Assembly (NCBI GenBank): GCA_030710605.1 | Contig: CP092870.1 | Location: 89,529,993-89,593,992 of the forward strand | Length of the DNA stretch: 64,000 nucleotides | Reading direction: 5' to 3' | From: Cordylochernes scorpioides | Taxonomy: Eukaryota; Arthropoda; Arachnida; Pseudoscorpiones; Chernetidae | Part shown: in pieces, positions 32,361 to 43,012 of the stretch | Numbering within the stretch: the first letter of the stretch is position 1 | Layout of the letters: each line of letters opens with the position of its first letter | The notes under the pieces: generated by a model | The model's input: the letters and a program-made list of their open reading frames with translations, nothing else | What the model was told of the DNA's origin: nothing | Databases searched by the model: none | Made by a program: the position numbers and the translations under genes

Positions 32361-33025
32361 GTGATGTAGTTCAATATAAAGGCAGTCATACTATGGTTAT
32401 CATGTGTACCTGGAACAAACAAAGGAAGGAAACTTGTTCCAGAAGGATCCAGTAGCTAACACCTACATCCCCAGTTTGTGATGTAGTTCAATATAAAGGC
32501 AGTCATACTATGGTTATCATGTGTACCTGGAACAAACAAAGGAAGGAAACTTGTTCCAGAAGGATCCAGTAGCTAACACCTACATCCCCAGTTTGTGATG
32601 TAGTTCAATATAAAGGCAGTCATACTATGGTTATCATGTGTACCTGGAACAAACAAAGGAAGGAAACTTGTTCCAGAAGGATCCAGTAGCTAACACCTAC
32701 ATCCCCAGTTTGTGATGTAGTTCAATATAAAGGCAGTCATACTATGGTTATCATGTGTACCTGGAACAAACAAAGGAAGGAAACTTGTTCCAGAAGGATC
32801 CAGTAGCTAACACCTACATCCCCAGTTTGTGATGTAGTTCAATATAAAGGCAGTCATACTATGGTTATCATGTGTACCTGGAACAAACAAAGCTAGGAAG
32901 CTGTTGTTCCAGAAGGATCCAGTAGCTGACACCTACATCCCCAGTTTGTGGATTAGTTCAATGTAAAAGCACTCACACACCACAGTTATCATGTGTACCT
33001 GGAACAAACAAAGCTGTTGTTCCAG
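32346..33025 (+). repeat. 117-bp tandem array containing splice acceptor of exon 5
   Basis: Five almost identical 117-bp units start at 32346, 32463, 32580, 32697 and 32814. A diverged unit starts near 32933 and runs into exon 5. Each unit has CATCCCCAGTTTGTGATG … CATGTGTACCTGGAACAAAC … TTGTTCCAGAAGGATCCAG. The last segment is the exon 5 acceptor and its first coding bases. Confidence 0.93.
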
Positions 33026-33167
33026 AAGGATCCAGTAGCTGACACCTACAGCCACCAGACATTGGGAGGTCCAGAGTTCCCAGATACGGACCCTTCCACA
33101 CCAGCCCAGTCCACGGAGCCTCTCACCTCTGTGGTGTATGACACCCACGTGGCAGCCAAGTCTTCAG
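33026..33167 (+). CDS. PRDM10: PRDM10-like exon 5
   Basis: Acceptor GCTGTTGTTCCAG and donor TCAG|GTACTT, phase 0 in and 1 out, 47 codons plus one base. The product (KDPVADTYSHQTLGGPEF … STEPLTSVVYDTHVAAKSS) has no known domain. The split codon with exon 6 gives SSGEDYLS, an open join. The acceptor and first ~25 bases are tandemly copied upstream. Confidence 0.7.
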
Positions 33168-33689
33168 GTACTTGTCACCAGTGGAGAGTTGGCATTCTCT
33201 TGGTTCACAAACTACTGCATAACTGAAAACTACAGTAAAACCCCGCTAAGACGAACCATGGATATAACGAACCTTCCCTTATAACGAACCCATCGAAAAT
33301 CCCAATTCCATTCCATTAAAATTACCATCGTTATAACGAACTTTTCACTTTTCAAACTAGCGAACTATCGCTATAACGAACCCAATTTTGGTCCCAAAAT
33401 ATTAAATTCTATCAAAAATACCATGCTTATAACGAACTTTTAATTTTAATTCTAAAATTCCAAAATTATAATTTTCAAAACTAATTAAAATTTTGTGTGA
33501 GCTCTAGCTCACAGATCGCAATTCAAAACAAAGAATTTAGCGACATTGGGTGTTTTTATTTACGTTCTATTTTTATACTGCGCTCTTTTATAAATTTTCA
33601 TGCCTTATTGAAAACTAAATTTCTTAACTCTACATTAGGAAAATTCCTTAAAACATGATTTAAATTATTAAAACCAGTTTTAAAAGATA

Positions 33690-33930
33690 ATGGAAGTGCC
33701 AAAGAAAAAGTCGCTCGTACCAAGATATCACTTGAAAAGAAATTAACCATCATAAAAGCTATTGAGAGTGGTACATCGCAAGCGGAACTTCGGAAGAAAA
33801 TGAAAATGAGCAAAAGTAGCATTTCTACGATATGGGGCAAAAAAGAAGACTATATAAAAAAAAAATGCTACAAAGAGGAATCAATCCCAACTATTGCCGC
33901 TATCGTCAGTGTCATTGTAAAAAATGATTT
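33690..33930 (+). pseudogene. Tigger transposase N-terminal HTH fragment
   Basis: An open frame without ATG: VARTKISLEKKLTIIKAIE, then QAELRKKMKMSKSSISTIWG, the CENP-B/pogo N-terminal DNA-binding helix-turn-helix. After DYIKKK the frame no longer resembles a transposase. It ends at the Penelope insertion site in …VKNDF. Confidence 0.8.
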
Positions 33931-36217
33931 TATAAAATAATCCCTTGCATAAATATTGAGCAAAATCAATCATTCCTCCAGGGAAGAGTGTCTTCAAAAA
34001 ACATTTTATTGTTCTCTAGCTTTCGGGCACGGACGCCCTTCTACAGGAGAAAACATGGTATAATGACACGCCAATAGAACACGAGTTAAATGTAATGATA
34101 CTATTTTACATTTTTTTTTATTTTTTTTTTTTATGAAGATATAAATATTACTTTTACATATTAACTATTATATAATTGAGACAAAATATTTAAAATATAT
34201 ATATATATCTCTAATAAGAGGACAAACAAACGAATAAAATATAGGCCACCAGAAAAAACCAAGGAAGCAAGGAATACATAGCCAGGCTGTAGTTATCATT
34301 ATCAGGAGATGTCTGCCTGGTTACCACTGCTGCTATTCTGAGATGTTTCTTGTATTTGGATGACTTGGGGTGAGCTCAGGGAATAGTATATTATAAACTT
34401 CTGGAATATCAACTCTTCTGTTAATACTATTGTGTTTTCTTGATATAATGGATTCTATGATGAGTCTCTGTTGTTTATTGGGGATGTTGGAATAATGGGT
34501 TATTGGTTTGGATAGTGCGAAGGAATGACCTGTTTCTCTTACATGATGGTATACTAGAGATCTATTGTCCTGGTTTTCGATATTTCGTTGATGTTCAGAT
34601 ATTCTTACATTTAAATTTCTACCTGTTTCACCTACGTATTTGGTTTTGCATTCGTTGCATTCTATAGAGTATATGGCATTCTTAATATTGCAAGGATAAT
34701 TAAGGCTATTGCTTTTTGTTATAGGGTTTCTTAGTAGTGAACTTAAACTTGGTGAGTTGCAGAAGAAGGTTTTAACGCCGAATTTTTTCAGATGACGGGC
34801 TATTGATATGGATACAGGTGAGTAGGGAATACTGCAAATAGATTTGTAAACTGGGTGATTTCGCATTTCAGACGGGCTATGGAAATGTCTTAAAATAAAT
34901 GATAAAGGATATTGGCAGGTTTTTAGATTTCTTAAAATATTATGGGTCTCTTCTGTTTTGAAGGTCTGAAGTGAGCAGTGGCTATGGATACGTTTGGTAA
35001 GGGTCTTTACAGTATTGATTTTATGGCTGAGAGGGCAGTAGGAGGAAAAACGGATATAGTCGGGGTTGAAAGATGGTTTATAGTGAACGGTTGTTTGGAA
35101 TTTATTCTCTATACGCATGATTTTGACATCTAAAAAAGGCAGGCTATTGTTTGTTTCTTTTTCATAGGTGAAATTTAGGTCGGGATGGTAACTGTTCAGT
35201 TTTTCCAGAATTGTATTGGCTTGGGTTTCGGGACAGATACAAAATATATCGTCGATGTATCGACGCCATAATATAATATCGGACGGAAATAGTGAATTTA
35301 TCCACCTGTCAATGCGGCGCATGACAATTTCTGCCACTGATGTCGAAAGAGAGCTACCCATGGGAGACCCCTTTGTCTGTTTGTAGGTTTTGTGATTGTA
35401 TGTTATGATATTTGTTTCAAGGCATAAGGCTATAAGTTTCGAAATTTTCTTTACAGTGATCGGATCGATAGGATTTTCTTTCAAGTATTCTTCTGTGCTG
35501 TTTAATATAAGTTGGTGTGGGAGACTGGGGTACAGGGATTTGACATCAAAAGAAACCATGATCTTGTCTGATGGGGCTTGGCATTTGAGTACCTCTTCTA
35601 TGAATATGGAGGTATTAAATATGGAGTATTGGAAGCTTTGTTGTTGTATTATTGGTTTAAGAAATGCTGAGATAAATTTGGAAAGAGGTGCTGTTGGGGA
35701 ATGGTAGAAGGCAACTATGGGTCTTAGAGGGACATCCGGCTTATGAATTTTGGGGAGGCCATATATATGGGCATCGGTCTGCATGTTGGATAGGAAGTCT
35801 TTTAATTCTTTGTTCGTAATTTTATTTTCCCTATTCATTTTTCTAAGTTCTTTTTTATATGAGGAGTATATTCGGGTTTTTTCTTCTCCAGAAATGTGCT
35901 TGAAGGTGGTTGGGTCTTCGAGTATGATTCGCATTTTTTGTTGGTAATCGGATTTATCTAAAATCACTGTATGTCCCCCCTTGTCTGAATGGGTGATGAT
36001 AATTTCTTTTCTGTTTTTTTAGGTCTTTAATAAGTCGGTTTTCATGTGGGTTGAATTGGGGAAGGATCACGGGTTCACTTAGGAGGTTGGTCACGTGGTG
36101 TCTGATGATGTTTTTCTCTTGATTGTTAAGCCTTGACACGGCGGCCTCGACTCCACTTACTATTTTGATTGGGTCTGGTTTTTGAATATTTCGGAATTTC
36201 ATACCTTTAGATAACAA
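33931..36217 (-). mobile_element. Penelope-like element, left copy (reverse)
   Basis: Arm 33959-36217 matches the right copy in reverse, with scattered differences (e.g. near 34305, and a longer T run at 34111-34133). It has 28 extra bases at the outer edge. The inner 5' end is truncated relative to the right copy and passes into an A run at 36216-36228. The outer target AAAAAATGATTT (33919-33930) recurs at 38589-38600. Confidence 0.9.
34333..36217 (-). pseudogene. Penelope reverse transcriptase with GIY-YIG, left copy
   Basis: Two overlapping frames, 36217-35954 and 35967-34333, encode the same proteins as the right copy, with the same -1/+1 break at an A7 run. See the right copy for motifs. 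The shared break shows both arms derive from one already damaged template. Confidence 0.9.
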
Positions 36218-38585
36218 AAAAAAAAAAATTGAGATATTGGGCGGTAAAATTCAATAACCCAAAATTAAATCGGAATGAAAATACCAACACAATAATCAAA
36301 TCTGTCGAAAACTACGCTAACTCCGGAAGAATTAACCTTGTTATCTAAAGGTATGAAATTCCGAAATATTCAAAAACCAGACCCAATCAAAATAGTAAGT
36401 GGAGTCGAGGCCGCCGTGTCAAGGCTTAACAATCAAGAGAAAAACATCATCAGACACCACGTGACCAACCTCCTAAGTGAACCCGTGATCCTTCCCCAAT
36501 TCAACCCACATGAAAACCGACTTATTAAAGACCTAAAAAAACAGAAAAGAAATTATCATCACCCATTCAGACAAGGGGGGACATACAGTGATTTTAGATA
36601 AATCCGATTACCAACAAAAAATGCGAATCATACTCGAAGACCCAACCACCTTCAAGCACATTTCTGGAGAAGAAAAAACCCGAATATACTCCTCATATAA
36701 AAAAGAACTTAGAAAAATGAATAGGGAAAATAAAATTACGAACAAAGAATTAAAAGACTTCCTATCCAACATGCAGACCGATGCCCATATATATGGCCTC
36801 CCCAAAATTCATAAGCCGGATGTCCCTCTAAGACCCATAGTTGCCTTCTACCATTCCCCAACAGCACCTCTTTCCAAATTTATCTCAGCATTTCTTAAAC
36901 CAATAATACAACAACAAAGCTTCCAATACTCCATATTTAATACCTCCATATTCATAGAAGAGGTACTCAAATGCCAAGCCCCATCAGACAAGATCATGGT
37001 TTCTTTTGATGTCAAATCCCTGTACCCCAGTCTCCCACACCAACTTATATTAAACAGCACAGAAGAATACTTGAAAGAAAATCCTATCGATCCGATCACT
37101 GTAAAGAAAATTTCGAAACTTATAGCCTTATGCCTTGAAACAAATATCATAACATACAATCACAAAACCTACAAACAGACAAAGGGGTCTCCCATGGGTA
37201 GCTCTCTTTCGACATCAGTGGCAGAAATTGTCATGCGCCGCATTGACAGGTGGATAAATTCACTATTTCCGTCCGATATTATATTATGGCGTCGATACAT
37301 CGACGATATATTTTGTATCTGTCCCGAAACCCAAGCCAATACAATTCTGGAAAAACTGAACAGTTACCATCCCGACCTAAATTTCACCTATGAAAAAGAA
37401 ACAAACAATAGCCTGCCTTTTTTAGATGTCAAAATCATGCGTATAGAGAATAAATTCCAAACAACCGTTCACTATAAACCATCTTTCAACCCCGACTATA
37501 TCCGTTTTTCCTCCTACTGCCCTCTCAGCCATAAAATCAATACTGTAAAGACCCTTACCAAACGTATCCATAGCCACTGCTCACTTCAGACCTTCAAAAC
37601 AGAAGAGACCCATAATATTTTAAGAAATCTAAAAACCTGCCAATATCCTTTATCATTTATTTTAAGACATTTCCATAGCCCGTCTGAAATGCGAAATCAC
37701 CCAGTTTACAAATCTATTTGCAGTATTCCCTACTCACCTGTATCCATATCAATAGCCCGTCATCTGAAAAAATTCGGCGTTAAAACCTTCTTCTGCAACT
37801 CACCAAGTTTAAGTTCACTACTAAGAAACCCTATAACAAAAAGCAATAGCCTTAATTATCCTTGCAATATTAAGAATGCCATATACTCTATAGAATGCAA
37901 CGAATGCAAAACCAAATACGTAGGTGAAACAGGTAGAAATTTAAATGTAAGAATATCTGAACATCAACGAAATATCGAAAACCAGGACAATAGATCTCTA
38001 GTATACCATCATGTAAGAGAAACAGGTCATTCCTTCGCACTATCCAAACCAATAACCCATTATTCCAACATCCCCAATAAACAACAGAGACTCATCATAG
38101 AATCCATTATATCAAGAAAACACAATAGTATTAACAGAAGAGTTGATATTCCAGAAGTTTATAATATACTATTCCCTGAGCTCACCCCAAGTCATCCAAA
38201 TACAAGAAACATCTCAGAATAGCAGCAGTGGTAACCAGGCAGACATCTCTTGATAATGATAACTACAGCCTGGCTATGTATTCCTTGCTTCCTTGGTTTT
38301 TTCTGGTGGCCTATATTTTATTCGTTTGTTTGTCCTCTTATTAGAGATATATATATATATTTTAAATATTTTGTCTCAATTATATAATAGTTAATATGTA
38401 AAAGTAATATTTATATCTTCATAAAAAAAAAAATGTAAAATAGTATCATTACATTTAACTCGTGTTCTATTGGCGTGTCATTATACCATGTTTTCTCCTG
38501 TAGAAGGGCGTCCGTGCCCGAAAGCTAGAGAACAATAAAATGTTTTTTGAAGACACTCTTCCCTGGAGGAATGATTGATTTTGCT
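36218..38585 (+). mobile_element. Penelope-like element, right copy
   Basis: Begins in the ~120-bp spacer between the arms, where the frame extends upstream as LTPEELTLLSKGM, the usual PLE N-terminal motif. So this copy is longer at its 5' end. The 3' part contains GTAGAAGGGCGTCCGTGCCC then GAAAGCTAG, a degenerate hammerhead-like hairpin. It ends at GATTTTGCT before the target copy at 38589. Confidence 0.9.
36311..38222 (+). pseudogene. Penelope RT and GIY-YIG endonuclease, one frameshift
   Basis: Frame 1 (about 36311-36601) has the N-terminal region; frame 2 (36588-38222) the rest. The expected PLE block HSDKGGHTVILDKSDY is reached only after shifting frame at the A7 run near 36536. Frame 2 has FDVKSLYPSLP, KGSPMGSSLSTSVAEIVM, the catalytic RRYIDDIFC, LPFLDVKI, then a C-terminal GIY-YIG domain (IYSIECNECKTKYVGETGR, ISEHQRNIE, VRETGHSF). 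This is an EN+ Penelope-like element. Apart from the frameshift it is complete. Confidence 0.92.
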
Positions 38586-38600
38586 AAAAAAAAATGATTT

Positions 38601-38670
38601 CTTTGCTAGATATGAAACCAAATTTTTGAGGAATATGTTAAAGCAGAAAAAAATAACAGACTTCTTCAAG
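38601..38670 (+). pseudogene. Tigger transposase C-terminus
   Basis: The frame resumes after the Penelope target copy and ends MLKQKKITDFFK-stop. The KxITDFFK ending is the standard Tigger C-terminus. Confidence 0.8.
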
Positions 38671-39112
38671 TAAGCCTTTGTATCCTATATTGTAATATAA
38701 TATTTATTTATATAAAATATATTTTTATACCTTTAAAAATATTATTAATAAAGTTTTTATTTAATTTTTATATATAAGGTATACTTTTCTTGGGTTTTTT
38801 TGACATATGGGGGGCAGGTTGCATTTATACTAATTAAATTATCAGAGGAACTGATCAAAAAGGCAATATTTTCACATGATTTTGTTTTTATTTTAATATA
38901 CAGCTTTAATATATAGAAATAGGTTAATTTTTAGGGGGAAAAAAGCAGCCAATATTAAGAGGTAGCCTTTTTTTTTTTTTTTTTTTGCGCATGCCCTTTA
39001 ATTATATCCTCAAAAAAAAAATTAAATACCCAAACCGTGGCTATAGTGAACCGTGGCTATAGTGAACCAAAAGTCCCGTCCCAATGGGGTTCACTATAGA
39101 GGGGTTTTACTG
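38671..39112. other. Tigger 3' non-coding end
   Basis: AT-rich, with a T18 run at about 38970. The last 90 bp (AACCGTGGCTATAGTGAACC … GGGGTTTTACTG) match the left end of the element at 43395. Confidence 0.7.
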
Positions 39113-39114
39113 TA

Positions 39115-39910
39115 TATGAATAAAACTGGCAGAGGAGCGCACAGCTGTTAACCATATCACAACAATGAACATAACTTATTTAGAAATATATATAACAACA
39201 AAAACATTTTTAAAAACTTGTTAATTAGAAACAAGAACAAATATCATAGCTTATTTAACAATGGCAAAGAAGATCATAGCTATTTTATTAACATCATGAA
39301 ACGCGATATCCCAAACTCAGGGACATTTGCGTCGATACCTATCTCTACATCACAACAAATCGGCTATATACAATCCTGTTCAATTCATTATTTTACATAA
39401 TTAACCAAAGAAAATTGTCCGAAGAGAAAAACAAACAACAAAGCAAAACACACAAAGCAAGCATCGCAATTCTTTTCCTTCTAAGTTTCCCTCTCCCTTT
39501 TCCAATTTAAAAGAAAGTTGTGAATAAATTTGTAAAATTGATCAAAATTTTTACACCTTTCTTTATCGTCTACAAATTCATCAAGCTGTCCAATACGACC
39601 AAATTTGTTTTCCCTATAAACCCGGAAAATTGGGCAATTCATAAGTTAAGATCAGTTAAGTTAATTTAGCAATTACAATGAATACAAAGATCATAGCATA
39701 TTTAACAATGAGAACAAAGATCATATCATATTTAACAATGACAACAAAATCACAGCACCTTGATTGGCCTCCTTCACTTGTTCTTGGTTCCTTGATCTAC
39801 TGGCCTGGAATAAACCTTACTACTTTTGATTTAATTTGTAACTCCTCTGTTACCTTCCTCTTTCTTAAATGGTGTCTATGAAGTGACTTGTACCATGTGA
39901 CAAAGTGTCT
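39115..39910. other. AT-rich intron DNA, no gene seen
   Basis: Contains a short direct repeat of AAAGATCATAGCATATTTAACAATG-type units near 39215-39260 and 39680-39750. GAAACGCGATATCCCAAACT at 39299 resembles ACAAAACGCGATATTCCGGC at 15933, hinting at an old repeat. Confidence 0.45.
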
Positions 39911-39917
39911 GTTGCAG

Positions 39918-39983
39918 GAGAGGACTACCTGTCCAAAGAGTCATTAGGGTATCAGGACCTCAGCAAGCACTATACCCGGTCTC
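39918..39983 (+). CDS. PRDM10: PRDM10-like exon 6
   Basis: Acceptor TGTCTGTTGCAG and donor TCTC|GTAAGT; phase 1 in and 1 out, 66 bases. The split codon with exon 5 is GGA, then EDYLSKESLGYQDLSKHYTRS. Its outgoing phase does not match exon 7, so a small exon is expected between them. Confidence 0.68.
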
Positions 39984-40008
39984 GTAAGTTATCCCCTCTC
40001 TATGCTCT

Positions 40009-40364
40009 TCTTTTTCTTTCTTATCTCCACCCAATCATATTAGGGTATCAAGTTGTGACCCTTGATGGTGTCTGTTTGACAACCATCATGACTGGGTGAA
40101 GTGGAATGTGTCTGCCTTTGTCATTAAGACTGGGAGTACTACTCAGTGGCAGGCCGACTTTGCTCCAAAAGAAATGGCCGCCTCTGACATGAGGAACAGA
40201 CGCCATGTGCAAATGTACACACACTGATCATCCTGTGTCCCTGGATTAGGAGCCCTTACAGGGTACTATCAGCCGGGCCAGCTGAAACCAGGTGTTTTAG
40301 CGAGCTTGTTAGTGCTCCCCCTCCTCCTTTTTCATCCGGGCTTGGGACCGGCAGAGGCGGAGTT
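40009..40364 (-). mobile_element. SINE-B, full length
   Basis: From CTTCTTTTTCTTTCTTATC to GGGACCGGCAGAGGCGGAGT, with CTCTATGCT duplicated at both ends. It lies 25 bp after exon 6. Confidence 0.85.
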
Positions 40365-40380
40365 CTCTATGCTCTAATAC

Positions 40381-40543
40381 ATTAGAACCTCCCTTTAGCG
40401 GACACCTCTCTATAAAGGACAGTTTACATTTGCAAAATTACCATTTTTACAATATAGCAACTCTCCGGTAAGAGGACACTTCTCCCTAAAGGACACTTTG
40501 GCTCTGCAATTAGGTGTCCATTACAGGGATGTTCTACTGTAGC
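40381..40543. mobile_element. MITE-B
   Basis: ACATTAGAACCTCCCTTTAG … GGATGTTCTACTGTA. Confidence 0.68.
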
Positions 40544-40567
40544 TCCTTTTTTTTTTTCATTAAATAG

Positions 40568-40850
40568 CTACAAGAAAATATAAGACCTAATCCAAATAAA
40601 TTAATAGTATGTGATTTTTCGGTAACAGCGTTGTTACCATCATCAGACAAAAGAATAAATGAGGAATAAAATATCACAGCATGTTCTTAAATAGTACTGT
40701 TATCAAGTGTGTAAACAAGATTGCTGCCTGATTAAATGTCTGATGATGGTAACAACGCTGTTACCGAAACGTCAAACACTATTAATTTATTTGGATTAGG
40801 TCTAATTTTTCTTGTAGCTATAATCTATAATCCAAATTGTGCTTTTATCA
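40568..40850. repeat. HHR foldback, best hammerhead-like core
   Basis: The left arm has AAGACCTAATCCAAATAAAT … GGTAACAGCGTTGTTACCAT. The right arm has CTGATGA (40740-40746), one T, GGTAAC (40748-40753), loop AACGCT, GTTACC (40760-40765), GAAAC, GTC (40771-40773). The hairpin pairs perfectly for six bases. The extra T between CTGATGA and the stem departs from the consensus. Confidence 0.72.
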
Positions 40851-40879
40851 TTCTTCATGAAGGTGTAGGATTTATAAAT

Positions 40880-41048
40880 ACAGTAAAACCTCACTAATAC
40901 AAACCAGGGATCTAGGTAACCTTCCCTTATAATGAACTGGAAACAATCCCCATTTTATAATACAGTGAACTATGGCTATAATTAACCATGGCTATAGTGA
41001 ACCAAAGCTTAAGCCCCATTGAGGTTCGCTATAGAGAGATTTTACTGT
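40880..41048. mobile_element. MITE-A, complete
   Basis: ACAGTAAAACCTCACTAATA … AGAGATTTTACTGTA. Confidence 0.7.
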
Positions 41049-41213
41049 ACAGTAGAATCTCTTCAATTCAGCACACATTTTAATTAGTTTTTTTTTATCT
41101 CATTAAGGCTATCTTCTTTAACAAACTTTAATTAAACACTACCCTTAATTCAAATGAAAAATTCTGATCCCTTGGGGTGTTGAATTAAAGAAATGGGGAC
41201 TCTCTGTACAGTC
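41049..41213. mobile_element. MITE-C-like element
   Basis: ACAGTAGAATCTCTTCAATTC … GTTGAATTAAAGAAATGGGG … CTCTCTGTACA. Resembles the element at 19975 in plan; diverged. Confidence 0.45.
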
Positions 41214-41348
41214 AAACCTCACTATAACAACATATCACATGTTATTTTGACCACAGTTAAAACCATTGGGAACTTAAAATGTGGGACCTTAGAGATATGA
41301 TGTTATAGCCAAGTCGTGTTGCAATAGTGACATTGCACTGTGTGTATA

Positions 41349-41711
41349 CAGTAAAATCTCGCTAAAACAAGCCAGGGATAAAGTTAACTTTCTCCAATAA
41401 AGAATACAATATATAATACAGGGAACTATGGCTATAATGAACCATTGCTATAGTGAACCAAAGGTTCAGTCCTTTTGGGGTTTGCTATAAAGAAGTTTTA
41501 CTGTATACAGTAGAACCTCCATGAGAGAACACCTCTCAACAAAAGGATAGTTTCTATCTCTAAAATTACCTTTTTTTACAACCATCATGACTGGGTGATT
41601 TTACAAGACGGGAAAGAAGACCATTTTTTACTAATTGGCAACTCTGGTTATCCCTAAAGAAGACTTCTGCTCTGTAACTAAATGTCCTTTACAGGGAGGT
41701 AGTTCTACTGT
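41349..41711. mobile_element. MITE-A then MITE-B
   Basis: 41349-41505 (ACAGTAAAATCTCGCTAAAA … GAAGTTTTACTGTA) and 41511-41711 (ACAGTAGAACCTCCATGAGA … GGTAGTTCTACTGTA). The second contains an insertion with CAACCATCATGACTGGGTG, a SINE-B-like piece. Confidence 0.65.
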
Positions 41712-41860
41712 ACTTCAGACCACCTGACCTCCAATGAGGAGCCAACAGTTCCCATGTTTTTTCTAATCGTTATTATAATATTTTTTCTATATATTATCCC
41801 ATTGTATAATTATACAAGGTCACGGAGACTATATTCATTGATCAAATTCACAATCCTGGC

Positions 41861-41965
41861 CCCACATGTGTAGACATGTGGTGCACTTACAGTAAAAGCA
41901 GTCGCCTACTTCTACCCACCATGATTATCCTGGCATGTACCACGTGTACTAGGGATAAGCAAAAA
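41861..41965 (+). mobile_element. SINE-A 3' fragment
   Basis: CACATGTGTAGACATGTGG … GTACTAGGGATAAGCAAAAA. Confidence 0.75.
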
Positions 41966-42122
41966 GAAACAATCCTGGTAGGGTTGGAATACAGGTCCTG
42001 TCTTGAGGCTCCCATACATTCCAAGAGGTGGTCTGGTGAGACCTCTTTGGTCCTGCAGATGGTGTATTGTTGGAAGATCTTTACACCATCCTGGAAGAGG
42101 AGTGGTCTTGTATGGCTGCCAG

Positions 42123-42580
42123 TTTGTTGTTGTTGTTGTTGTTTCTTATCCCCTTGTGTAAAGATTACACGAATTCCATGAGTTCATGATCTCATGGAAT
42201 GGGGTGTAGGGGTGCAGCTTTCGTTGATCATGGCACCATGATCCAGGCACACTTTGGTGAAAGTCTGACTTTGCCTGTAGTTTGAGGCCATTCCTAACAT
42301 GGAAGCAGACGCCTTTGCTGCCGACTCTAACATGAGTACAGACGCAGCTCCTCCGTTTCCCTGGAGTGGGACCCTTGCTGAGGTCCATCAACTGGATCAG
42401 TTGAAGTCAGGATTTTTAAAGAGGTCTACTCCTCTTCTAACAATGCTGCTGTTGGTCCGCGACTGCTTATTTGTCAGAGTTATTCTTCTTGTTTCGCAGC
42501 TGGCCTTCATATCTGAAGGTCGTTCCCCTATCCGCCACCTGGGGACGCGCCCTATAGCAGTCAGCTCTGCCAAGGGGGCT
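42123..42580 (-). mobile_element. SINE-C, full length
   Basis: Tail TTGTTGTTGTTTCTTATCCC at the left, then the body to AGTCAGCTCTGCCAAGGG. The sequence GGCTGCCAGTTT flanks both ends as a target duplication (42113-42124 and 42580-42591). Confidence 0.87.
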
Positions 42581-42673
42581 GCCAGTTTAGTCCATAAGAC
42601 TCTATGATGGGAGCTGCTGTCGCTGGTTGGCTATTTACCACATGGCAGTCAGACTTTGTCTCCCTTTCTAATC

Positions 42674-42989
42674 TTTTTTTTTTTTTTTTAATTATCCCTA
42701 GTACATGTGGTACAGGCCATGATAATCATGGTGGGTAGTTAGCGACTGCTTTTACTGTAAGCGCACCACATGTCTACACATGTGAAAAGCAGTTCGACTT
42801 TGCACTTACAAATGTGCCAGAGCCCCGTTTGGTTACTTGCACTTGCTGTTGGGGTTGGACTTTTGCAAGAATCTGGGGCCATTGGAGCATTTTTTTTTTT
42901 TATCAGAAAAAAAGTGTCCAATGCGGGAATCGAACCCGGGTCGTAGTGGTCGAAAACCAAACGGTTTAACCAGCCTTCCACCAACCCCC
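42674..42989 (-). mobile_element. SINE-A inserted 23 bp upstream of exon 7
   Basis: Complete reverse copy (TTATCCCTAGTACATGTGG … CCTTCCACCAACCCCC). CTTTCTAATCTT is duplicated on both sides; the right copy now forms part of the pyrimidine tract of the exon 7 acceptor. Confidence 0.87.
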
Positions 42990-43012
42990 ACTTTCTAATC
43001 TTAATCTCTCAG

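Larger units (their letters stand above)
33233..39112 (+). mobile_element. pogo/Tigger DNA transposon, deleted and split by Penelope elements
   Basis: TIRs CAGTAAAACCCCGC (33233) and GGGGTTTTACTG (ending 39112) lie between TA dinucleotides. Left subterminal DNA repeats TTATAACGAACC; right subterminal DNA has CTATAGTGAACC. Inside are an N-terminal helix-turn-helix fragment (33690-33930) and the transposase C-terminus (38601-38670). Removing the Penelope insertion leaves about 1.2 kb, so the host was already deleted between these. Confidence 0.85.

Noticed and set aside
32346-32930. CRISPR-like array
   Set aside because: The 117-bp units are contiguous without unique spacers, and the DNA is eukaryotic.
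33690-33930. Host CENP-B or Jerky-like gene
   Set aside because: It lies between Tigger terminal repeats, lacks an ATG and is matched by a Tigger C-terminus on the other side of the Penelope insertion.
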